Origin: Patiria miniata
Lineage: Eukaryota > Echinodermata > Asteroidea > Valvatida > Asterinidae
Direction of reading: 5' to 3'
NCBI RefSeq assembly: GCF_015706575.1
Contig: NW_024037057.1
Coordinates: 2,561,501 to 2,625,500, forward strand
DNA length: 64,000 nt
Each line of letters opens with the position of its first letter. The stretch's first letter is position 1. The notes beneath the pieces were generated by a model. The model was not told where the DNA came from. It made no database searches and saw only the letters and a list, made by a program, of their open reading frames with translations. Made by a program: the position numbers and the translations under genes. Shown in pieces: positions 55,170 to 64,000 of the stretch.

Positions 55170-57158
55170 ATGGCGGAAGCTGCAGCCAAATCCGTGCTGG
55201 GTACGATCAGTCGGGGACACCTCGAATGCCCGATTTGTTGCTGTCGTTTCGCCGATCCCAAGATACTGGACTGTCTGCACAACTTTTGCCTAAACTGTCT
55301 ACTCGAGCTCATCAGCAGACAGCAACCCAAGGCAGACGAGATTACTTGCCCAGTTTGCAGGCGGGTAACTGCGGTACCAGACACCGGATTGCAGGGTCTA
55401 CCAAAATGCTTTTTCCTGAGTAACCTCGTCGATGAATTTAACAAACAGGAGAGGTTACTTGGCGACGGGCCAACGGATGCTCCAACGTGTGAGGAATGCG
55501 ACGAGGGCTTGGAAGCCATTTCAAAGTGTTTAGACTGCTGCAAACTTATCTGCACGAAATGCCTCGAAGCCCACGAGCGCTTGAAATCCATGAGACACCA
55601 TCGGATAATTGGAAAAGAAGACCACGAATTCGCTGAAGCCTTGATCGGTCCTCGAAAGAAAGGTAATTTGAAATGTAACAAACACCATAACCAGGATATA
55701 TGTCTTTACTGCGAGACATGCAAGACGTTGGCGTGTGCGGCATGTGCTGCATTAGATCATCGAGGAGCGGAGCATGAATACATAGTAGTCGCTGATGCCA
55801 TTCGATTGTACCGTCAGGATGTCGGCGAGATTCTGCAAAGGTTCGAACAGAACAGAGAGGAATTCAAAGTCGCCGACGATTCACTATCACATGCAAGGAA
55901 CAGGTTGAGAATCAAGGTCGCCCGGACTTGTAAAGACGTTACCACCAAAGAGGAAGAAGAGATATCAAAGATCAGAAACAAATCTCGCCTTCTGAGGGAC
56001 AAAGTAACCCAAATCGGAGAAGCACGAGAAAGGAAGTTCGAAGAAGTCCAGAAAAGCAATTGTGACAAGATGAAGCGGGCTGAGCAAATCGTAGCGACAG
56101 TCAACGACTTGATGCAGCAAGCTGACGACTTTGAGCTTTTGGACCTCAAACCCAAGGTGATGCACAACTTAGAGTTCCAGGATGAACTCGACTTTGAGCA
56201 GGCACAGCATGAGCTCTCATTCATTGGGGTCAAATGTCAAGATGTCGTGGCAGATACAGACATCGGTGAAGTACTTCAGAAAGAAAACTGGCAGTTGAAA
56301 GTAGAGTTTGGTGAGACGGGGCAAGAAGATGGGACATTTCTATGTGCTGCAGGCGTCGCGTGTCTAAGCAATGGTGACATAGCCGTAACCGACATGGAGA
56401 AATCGAAGTTGATGGTTTTTACTTCCACTGGGGAGTATAAAAAAAATGTTGGTGGGGAGCAGTTGAATAACCCTGGATTTGTTGCTGTGACCACTGATGG
56501 TCTTCTTCTTGTCGCAGATAAAAATTATGTAAAGGTGTTGGACTCCAGTCTATCGGTCATTAGACAGTTTGCAACATCACCTGACGATGCAGACGATAAG
56601 ACTGATTTATCTGATATCACTGTGGACAAGGAGAATCGGATAGCAGTGGCAGACTCAAAGAGAAAAATTATTTCTTTGCACCATTTGGATGGGTCCTTAA
56701 TTAGAACCATTCCCAATGACATGTTCGGTGGTGGTTTGGCCATCGGGATTAGGGAACGCTTGGTCTTCACAAACTTCTATGAGAGCAAGTTGATTTGCAC
56801 TACCTATACGGGAGATGAGGTGTTCAATGTCGATACTTTACTTGACGGGGAACCAGCATGTCCCTGGGGCGTGTGCTGCGATGATGCTGGGGACATCTTT
56901 GTTAACGTTGGTGTCAAAGAAGGTGAAAGCAGGGAAGACTGTGAAGACAAAGACGGCAGTGAAGGCAGTGAAGGCGATGACGACAGTGCAGGCAGTGAAC
57001 GATTTGATAGCTGTGAAGTGCACCATTATTCACCTGCGGGGGTCTTCATTGGGCGTGTGGCTCGCGGACTTCACTCTCCCGTCAGCCTGACATTCTCTCA
57101 AAACGGAGACCTCGTGGTGGCTGATGGGGTCTCCGTCAAGATCTTCCAGCGGGTGTGA
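55170..57158 (+). CDS. TRIM-NHL E3 ubiquitin ligase with short acidic repeat (662 aa)
   Basis: The start was set at MAEAAAKS (55170), as in the other copies, though the frame is open further upstream. RING C20, C23, C35, H37, C40, C43, C60, C63 intact, with the CLHNFCLNCLLEL form shared with copies 440 and 63829. B-box 1 from CEEC with CLDCCKLICTKC. B-box 2 from CNKH. Coiled coil about 205-340. Propeller about 390-662, with a short acidic insert (about 587-612, SEGSEGDDDSAGSE). From the linker through the propeller it is close to 46936. A 525-bp piece of it (56115-56640) is repeated downstream at 57741-58265. Expected role: E3 ubiquitin ligase. Confidence 0.93.
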   Translation: MAEAAAKSVLGTISRGHLECPICCCRFADPKILDCLHNFCLNCLLELISRQQPKADEITCPVCRRVTAVPDTGLQGLPKCFFLSNLVDEFNKQERLLGDGPTDAPTCEECDEGLEAISKCLDCCKLICTKCLEAHERLKSMRHHRIIGKEDHEFAEALIGPRKKGNLKCNKHHNQDICLYCETCKTLACAACAALDHRGAEHEYIVVADAIRLYRQDVGEILQRFEQNREEFKVADDSLSHARNRLRIKVARTCKDVTTKEEEEISKIRNKSRLLRDKVTQIGEARERKFEEVQKSNCDKMKRAEQIVATVNDLMQQADDFELLDLKPKVMHNLEFQDELDFEQAQHELSFIGVKCQDVVADTDIGEVLQKENWQLKVEFGETGQEDGTFLCAAGVACLSNGDIAVTDMEKSKLMVFTSTGEYKKNVGGEQLNNPGFVAVTTDGLLLVADKNYVKVLDSSLSVIRQFATSPDDADDKTDLSDITVDKENRIAVADSKRKIISLHHLDGSLIRTIPNDMFGGGLAIGIRERLVFTNFYESKLICTTYTGDEVFNVDTLLDGEPACPWGVCCDDAGDIFVNVGVKEGESREDCEDKDGSEGSEGDDDSAGSERFDSCEVHHYSPAGVFIGRVARGLHSPVSLTFSQNGDLVVADGVSVKIFQRV

Positions 57159-57246
57159 GCCAGAGAGTCTGTACAACAATCCATCTTAAGTGACAACACA
57201 CACATTCATCGGTCCGTATTGGCCTGTTGTTGGCATTGATTAATCC

Positions 57247-57597
57247 CAGGGGCGGATCCACCCCAACTCTGGCAATTTGTTCCATAAAAATTCATGATAA
57301 AAATGCGCCCCCCCCCTGCCCCGACACCCAATTTGGTTTTGTTAGTAATAATGTCCGCCTTGGACCAAATACATACAGAGCCAGCTTGGTCAGGGGTATT
57401 ATACATTATTACGCGATATAGTGATGATAATTGTCGGTTCTGAACAGCGCCCCATTAAAAGTTTGGTACGAGCACCCACCCCCTTACGTTTCGATTATAC
57501 GGAGGCCAAGTATCCGGAGAAAAAAAAGTGCCTTCATTTCAGATTTTGTTTGCCGGTGACCCCCCCCCCCCCGCAAAAAATTCTGGATCCACCCCTA
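57247..57597. mobile_element. hAT-like non-autonomous element
   Basis: Left end CAGGGGCGGATCCACCCC, right end TGGATCCACCCCTA (inverse TAGGGGTGGATCCA). It splits the TRIM 3' flank, which is continuous at 49070-49100. It contains C-runs at 57307-57314 and 57560-57572. No frame of note. Confidence 0.75.
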
Positions 57598-57740
57598 AGT
57601 CCACACACGTATTAACTATTGAACGGTTCGTGTGATTCGTGTGGGCGCAAAATATCCAACACCGAAATTCATACAATTTTAATAACACTTCTCATTTAGC
57701 ATACGAGTAAAGATGATCCGAGTTGTTTCCAACTCATTGT

Positions 57741-58265
57741 CAGCAAGCTGACGACTTTGAGCTTTTGGACCTCAAACCCAAGGTGATGCACAACTTAGAG
57801 TTCCAGGATGAACTCGAATTTGAGCAGGCACAGCATGAGCTCTCATTCATCGGCGTCAAATGTCAAGATGTGGCAGATACAGACATCGGTGATGTACTTC
57901 AGGAAGAAAACTGGCAGTTGAAAGTAGAGTTTGGTGAGACGGGGCCAGAAGATTGGACATTTCTATGTGCTGCAGGCGTCGCGTGTCTAAGCAATGGTGA
58001 CATAGCCGTAACCGACATGGAGAAATCAAAGTTGATGGTTTTTACTTCCACTGGGGAGTATAAACAAAATGTTGGTGGGGAGCAGTTGAAGAACCCTGGA
58101 TTTGTTGCTGTGACCACTGGTGGTCTTCTTCTTGTCGCAGATAAAAAATTATGTAAAGGTGTTGGACTCCAGTCTATCGGTCACTAGACAGTTTGCAACA
58201 TCACCAGACGATGCAGACGATCAGACTGATTTATCTGATATCACTGTGGACAAGGAGAATCGGAT
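57741..58265 (+). pseudogene. recent TRIM fragment (coiled coil to third blade)
   Basis: Starts abruptly at CAGCAAGCTGACGACTTTGA and ends at AAGGAGAATCGGATA, matching 56115-56640 of the gene just upstream with few changes. Differences: a 3-base loss (VVADTD has become VADTD), one extra A in the AAAAA run near 58143 that shifts the frame, and a handful of substitutions. It has no start, RING or B-box and no end of the propeller. Confidence 0.92.
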
Positions 58266-60135
58266 ATCAAAATTATTTCATAATGTTTCATCTTTGTACG
58301 ACCACATTGAGTTCCACTAGTCTACATGCATTTTAAATGTTTGTCAGAGTCGAGTCAGAGGTTAATTTTGGCATGATATTTCTCTTTCGAGTTATGCGAT
58401 TTTCCAGTTTCCGTTAATTGAGATCCTAACATTTTTACAAAGAACATTTTCGATGGGGATTTGTTTTAGAAATTAATGTACCTAACATTGTTTTTAAACA
58501 AATATTTTGGATTTGTGCACGTTAATTTTCGAGAGCGCGCTACCAGGGGTGAACTTTCAGGCTTTATTTCAGGGTTTAGATTTCGCATCTCTACTGAAAA
58601 GTAAACGTGAACCTTTTGGTTGTGTTTGGTTTTTTTTAGGGGGGGGGGCAAGGGTAGAATGTGGCCGAGGTTTGTTGTCTTTTTTTATTGCAACATTTGT
58701 TCAAAAGAACTGACCAAATCTTCTGATTTTTGTTTTCATGCTTTTTTTTTCGATCTCTGTTCTTTTTCCCTTGCAATGTAAATACGTTGAAGAGCTTCAT
58801 CTAATTAAATAAAAATGTCTCAATAGTGAAATTATGCATGTACATTGCCCGTTGACGTCATGTGATATCAATTCAACTTTTTAGTATATTGGCATTGGTA
58901 GGCCCTTTAAGATACAGACAAAAAATAATAAAACACCAATTTTGATTTAACAAGAAAACAGTCTTCCTTGCACTCATCTGAATACAATGCAAAGTCGACT
59001 GATTTCAAATCAAATTTAACGAATATCTTCAGAGTGTATAGACTTTGAAAATGTTGTAAACATGTTGTCATCTAAAATGCGATTCTTCGTTTCATGTAAG
59101 TAATGAAAATGTGTAGACTGAATCTCAATGTTGTAAGATATCAATAATTTACCTTACTCTTGCTTAATTTTATGTTTGAACAGAACACGCTTGTAGTCAT
59201 TAAAATTTACAAAAATCTTTTCTTAGTTAAGTGTGGCGTTATCACAGGCTTAGTCAAATTTAAAAAGTGTTATAGGTAGGAAATTTAAATATGTTGAATA
59301 TGTTCTGTAGACTATAATGTTCCCATGCATAAGATAAAAAATCACTTTTCTCTTTTACTTTAATAAACACTATCTCATGATGCTGATCAGTGTAAATTGC
59401 AAGTATTTGTTCAGTTGTTTACGTTATTAAAACGAATGGTAGATTATCGCATAAGGTACTGCATTTCCGTCTGTTGTCGTGATGAAGTTCGCATGGAGCC
59501 GTGTTATAAACGCATGATGCGCACACGCTCAAAACGCTGGTTAATTTTGGTTGGTTGAAAAAGTTGATAAGAATTGTAACCCACATAGTGTACAATTTTC
59601 CAAATAACCGACATGGGTAAAATGACTAATTTCAACGAACTGTTTTTACCAGGTGAGCAGCCCAACAGTTGGTTAACATAAATACCCAACAAAATGGGCA
59701 AAATGTGCCGAACGTTTGGTAAACATTTGGGAAAAATTTGAAAATCTTGCACAATGTTAATTAAAATTTAACAAACTTGTTTCAACCAACCAAATTTTAA
59801 GCAGCGTTTTAAAAGTGTAATCAAGCATTGGATTTTTTTTCCTTTTGCTCTGTTAACCTGCATGAACGGAGGGCTCACAATGAACATTCTTCCAGACAGA
59901 AGGATTTAACAAAAAACAAATATTACCAATCACGTTTTCGCATCAGTTTATCCTGAACATCCCTGAAAAAAAACTGTTTATAAGTTTCTGTCAGTTTCCT
60001 TTTATGCATTAGTTGGTTATGTACATGCTTGCAAAAACAACTCAAAACAAAAGGGTTTAGATACAATACCGTAACATTGTACTTTGATATAATTGTAATC
60101 AGGTCCCAACCATGACTAATTTGATCAAATAGAAC

Positions 60136-60486
60136 ATGGGGGTTTCATCAGCCCAAAAAAAGGAAATGTATACATGTTTTTTCTTCGGACACTGGACCTC
60201 CGAAAATCAATAGGTGGAGAGGGAAGGTTGGCCTCTGTCCTTACTTTCAATGGCGGCGTTGTTCAAATCCGACGATTATTAACACTATATTACAGAATAC
60301 TGTAAAATACACCGTAACCAAGCTGCCTCCTTCCGTATTTTGTGCACGGGCAGATAGTATTACCAATATAATTATTTTGGGTGTCAGAGCATTGGGGGGG
60401 GTTCATTATTTTCAACGAATCTCTACGCCAAAAAAAATGACAGAGCTGGGGGGTTTGACTACCAAAAACCCCTGGATCCGCGCCTG
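60136..60486. mobile_element. hAT-like element, left end lost
   Basis: Matches 52217-52554 from GGGGGTTTCATCAGC on and ends CCCCTGGATCCGCGCCTG. The outer left end (GGTGGATCC) is deleted. Confidence 0.55.
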
Positions 60487-61176
60487 ATAACTACACAACC
60501 ACTCGAGCAAAAGTCCAGCGGAAAGACACTCTTTGTCACTCTTCTTGTCTTCATTGCAGGGTTAACCAACAACGCCCCGGCTGATTGCAGGCTTCACTAT
60601 GAGCCATATTAACAGACTGTAACTCTCTCTCTCTTTAAGCATGCAACCCGCGAGGGAAAAAAATAATGCCTTTTCATTGGTTGTCATGTTAGTAATAAAA
60701 TACCCCAACATTTTTAACAACTTCAGCCACGATGAAAGAAAGGACAATTCACCAACATTTTGTCGATGGGCCCAATGAAGCTTTCCACAGACTATTCCAG
60801 CGATGACATTTCCTCCCACTGCAGTTTGTGTTTGCAAAAAAAAAAAAAACGACAACGAAATTTGGCATACCCTGGTTGAAGAAATATGATCAAGAAATAA
60901 ATAAATCGACAAATAAACGACAATTCGTAACAGCTTTTAATGCTTAAATGAATCTACTCAAGTTTCAACATAACCAAATCGAATCATTGTCGACGCTCAA
61001 AAATATAAGCAAAAACATTCCTCTACTTATACCTATCAAAACGCTAGCAAGCCTTTAAAATTTTCTTCCAACAAGTCGCATTTTACAACCTGAGCTAAAA
61101 GGCCTGTTATCATTGTTAAATGTATGTATGTATTTGGACAAAATTGAAAAATTCTGGTAGTATTCCAAAATCATTG

Positions 61177-61753
61177 AGGCGCTCCATACTAATTTGGTTA
61201 TTCTATGCGCTCCATACTTCTTCAGCCCCACGAAATGTATACATTTGCCACAAAATGTATACATTCGGGACGCGCACGGAAAAGAAACCAGGTACCACGT
61301 TGGCGAGTTCAACTAACGGCAGACCGTAATAATGTAGGCCTTTTCTCATTGTTGGGCTACATCATTGCACGTTTTCAGGCATTTTGATGAAGCTAGATCA
61401 CTGGTTTTGAACTGAGCTGTGCTGTGCTGTAATCCAATCAAGACATATCTTTTTTTGAACCTGATACTTGGGTTCGTATCTGTACTACATTATTTTAGAA
61501 ATCTAATTATTAAAATGGAAACTTTAATTAATACAAAATTGTGTAATATGCCCAAGCTCGTTAAGTTGTTTACTAATTGTAATTTCAGGGTTCTTAATTT
61601 TACTGCATCGTCACTGAGCCTAAAACACTTTTTTGTGATGGCCCTGCAGTGCAAAATAATGAAAAGAGATTCTGCAGTGTTTGTCTTCCGTGTTTTAATA
61701 AACTGGCGAGGCCCACCGACGAGGCGACCCTAGATATGTGGCTTCACCGCTAC
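61177..61753 (+). repeat. ~580 bp dispersed repeat, uninterrupted copy B
   Basis: Near-identical to 44644-45214, at the matching place in unit 3. Confidence 0.8.
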
Positions 61754-61761
61754 AATAAGCT

Positions 61762-62133
61762 AAGTTGTTGCGGTATCAACTTTTGTAAAAATGTGTGTGA
61801 GTATGTGTGGTTCTCCGGTCATTTTCAGAACCACACAAACTCACAAAATAGATTTTGCCAACATTGCTGCTCAGTACACCGGTCACTCGCACTAAGACTT
61901 ATGGACATCGTTCCTTCATGCATGCAACACCATCGCTTTGGAACTCTCTCCCACTCCATATTAGAACTGTCAATGCCGAAAATGAATTTAAAACACTCCT
62001 TAAAACTCACCTGTTCCATTAATTGCTTTTAATTGTTGTTTCCTGTGAAGCGCATCGAGACCTTAATTAATTAGATGCGCTATATAAAAACTGTGTTGTT
62101 ATTATTATTATTATGGTGCTACCACAACAAGTT
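61762..62133. mobile_element. hairpin MITE split by a LINE
   Basis: The left part 61762-61860 and the right part 62113-62133 together match 45223-45343. A 252-bp LINE tail lies between. Confidence 0.8.
61861..62112 (+). mobile_element. 5'-truncated L2/CR1-type LINE tail
   Basis: Encodes the end of ORF2: SLWNSLPLHIRTVNAENEFK then TLLKTHLFH and stop (the W-N-S-L-P ... F-K-xx-L-K-xx-L motif of L2/CR1 elements). It is followed by a small hairpin (GCGCATCGAGACC / GATGCGC), TATATAAA and an (ATT)n tail. Only the last ~250 bases of the element were inserted. Confidence 0.8.
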
Positions 62134-63000
62134 TACCGAGAATGCCTGTGTAGGTTTTGAGATTATTCTCTGTAACTGTCAAAATGGCAAGAGGGCTCGA
62201 TATAAATGTGGGTAAAATAAAAACAGCAGCGTAATTTCCAACTAACAAGCCAGGCGGTTCTCTGTGAAGTAAAAGATCCTAGAAGTAGAGGTTATTATTG
62301 TTGTTCACCTCTGCGTTCAATGTGTAATGGGATATAAGCCATGTGTCAGTGCAATCGTTATAGGGGCCCAATCTACATTATCAGTTGTGTCAACAAGTGT
62401 TGAAGTCAAGTGATTTGGTTGGCGAAGAACTGTTCGTTAAATATCAAAGTGATCTAAAGACTTTGTCCCTGCGCGCGTGATACACCCAACAAATTTTGAA
62501 CTTTAACACCAAAATTGAATCTTACAACAGTTGCATTCATTCATATTCTGGAAGATATTTTTTTTAAACCGAGGCTAGGTTAAAGAAACCAGCAAGTCCA
62601 ATACTCCATGATTTAAACAATAGTAACACATATGACTAAAATACAAACGCTTCTTTTTATTGTCAGATTGAGTGACATTGCTGGTCGTTTTGTGCCAGCC
62701 GTTGAGAGGTACCGTAGCAATGTAACATAACTTCTAGACACTCACACACCGCATGATCTTTGTGACTTTAGACCTCTCGATATGCATTGTGCTACAAAAA
62801 TAGCTGTTGGTTTTTCCAGACATTGCGAAATTGGAGTAGTATTTTACACAGTGAATACACATCCATTACACTCATTATTACGATGTCTACATCCCCACAA
62901 AGCGACAGTTTTCTTCTGTTTACCACTTGCAAGAAATTGAAAGCGAGAGAACTACAATGGTGGTGATCTTAAACTACTGTTTTTCCAAGAGCATACAAGG

Positions 63001-63824
63001 TGGGTGTCATAGTATATAGACTAATACATGTTGAATATGTAGGTATAAACTTCAACCATTTTATAAGTGCATAAAGTAAATGCTATTGCTTACATGACTG
63101 CTGGTGAAGTTGTCAAATTGCATTTTAAATACATTTTGGTTTAAAGAAAAACTAAACTGTGGGGCATACAACTAGCTCTTTGTATAGTATTGTCTTGGAC
63201 ACAAGCACAGGAGACGCGACTAAGCAAACTTTAGGTAACTGCAGACTAACCATGTATGCATTAGGATGCTACAGGGTGTTCTATAGCTGCAGATACCGCT
63301 AGATGGATTCAACTTCATAAGTACAAGAAAGTATTCTTCATTTGAAAGGTATATCAATGAACAAACACAATTGACATTTAAATACAAAGAGTGAATAGGG
63401 TGTTTGATAATGAGAGCAGTTGGATAATAATTATGTAGGCGTACGCTGACAGCCGCTGTTTGGCTGTGTTTCGAACACGAAACACAAACACATTTGACTC
63501 GTTTTGTTCTATGGAGCTATGCACGCAGTTCTCCTAGAGCACCTCGTATCGTACCTCCCAAGGACTTCAAAGCCCCAAATACCCATTCAACAAAAAATGC
63601 TGACGTACACCATAAGAAGAGTATATGACCCTTTGACAAACGGCTCCTTTTCCCTTCCCTACACTGAATTCAAAATCACGGCACCACAGCTTAGTGTAAG
63701 TTTTGTGACAATTGCTTATTTCTCAGATTTGCAATATATTTTCAACCAACGTGCATGAGAATTGTTATGATAGGTACGTGGTCATCTATGTTACCGGAAT
63801 GTCTTTCCACTCTTTTGGTTGTAG
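63001..63824 (+). other. candidate 5'UTR intron of TRIM copy at 63829
   Basis: Donor CATACAAG|GTGGGT at 63001, acceptor CTCTTTTGGTTGTAG at 63823-63824. 824 bp. The last 300 bases are nearly the same as those before 55170. Confidence 0.55.
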
Positions 63825-63828
63825 AAAG

Positions 63829-64000
63829 ATGGCGGAAGCTGCAGCCATAACCGTGTTGGGTACGATCAGTCGGGAACACCTCGAATGCCCCATTTGTTGC
63901 TGTCGTTTCGCCGATCCCAAGATACTGGACTGTCTGCACAACTTTTGCCTAAAATGTCTACTCGAGCTCATCAGCAGACAGCAACCCAAGGCAGACGAGA
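63829..64000 (+). CDS. TRIM-NHL E3 ubiquitin ligase, cut by window end
   Basis: Starts [20 protein letters not shown] and continues with [12 protein letters not shown] and [18 protein letters not shown]. Six of the eight RING ligands are visible and intact (C20, C23, C35, H37, C40, C43); the last pair lies beyond the edge. It is closest to the start of 55170. Whether the rest is intact cannot be seen. Confidence 0.88.
   Translation, partial: MAEAAAITVLGTISREHLECPICCCRFADPKILDCLHNFCLKCLLELISRQQPKADE

Larger units (their letters stand above)
58280..63000 (+). repeat. intergenic duplicon, unit 3 (upstream of 63829)
   Basis: Colinear with 50150-54356. It ends in the exon block (about 62780-63000) and CATACAAG|GTGGGT. 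It has the 580-bp repeat like unit 1, a hAT-like element shortened on its left, and a LINE inserted into the hairpin MITE. No host gene seen. Confidence 0.85.

Overview
The window looks like animal nuclear DNA, most likely a marine invertebrate deuterostome (an echinoderm such as a sea star is my best guess). Reasons: a tandem family of single-exon RING / B-box / B-box / coiled-coil / NHL (TRIM-NHL, TRIM56/TRIM2/3-like) genes, CR1/L2-like LINE fragments, a Penelope-like fragment, very many short palindromic DNA transposons, AT-rich intergenic DNA with homopolymer runs, and no bacterial-style gene packing. The species assignment is inference.

Backbone: all TRIM copies lie on the + strand. Five reading frames are complete (440-2356, 23590-25575, 39178-41307, 46936-48999, 55170-57158). 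A sixth runs off the right edge (63829-64000). Four relics are broken: a start-only stub at 7847, an internally deleted copy at 9519-9942, a frameshifted truncated copy at 34554-35447, and a recent coiled-coil/NHL fragment at 57741-58265. From 39 kb rightwards the array is regular, with starts spaced about 7.8, 8.2 and 8.7 kb. The intergenic DNA there is the same duplicon repeated, with different transposons inserted in each copy.

Each unit whose upstream region is in the window carries a conserved block ending in a strong 5' splice donor (AAG|GTAGGT or AAG|GTGGGT). Each intact copy, including the first, also has a pyrimidine-rich AG a few bases before, or directly touching, the ATG. I infer a non-coding first exon and a 5'UTR intron of about 0.8 kb, enlarged by transposons to about 2.1 and 3.8 kb in two genes. 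The TRIM proteins should be RING-type E3 ubiquitin ligases whose NHL propeller binds the target; an innate-immune role is plausible for such an expanded family but not shown here. Three adjacent genes carry a growing acidic hexapeptide minisatellite (GDDGSE) in one propeller loop, and RING and B-box segments are shuffled between copies, which suggests gene conversion.

Between the genes: a 5'-truncated LINE with an open RT frame (10.4-13.1 kb), a nearly full-length but frameshifted LINE on the - strand (26.4-30.9 kb), LINE 3' ends at 20.5, 38.2 and 61.9 kb, and a Penelope-like GIY-YIG tail at 32.2 kb. There are at least ten inverted-repeat DNA elements, including a foldback mariner-like element built from two inverted right ends (7960-9277), a near-perfect palindrome with a 9-bp target duplication (31141-31606), and an inverted repeat holding ten NotI sites (41461-42060). 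Two GC-rich blocks (43.0-43.45 kb and 49.44-50.03 kb) stand out from the AT-rich background and are not explained by any family I recognise. No tRNA, rRNA or CRISPR was found.
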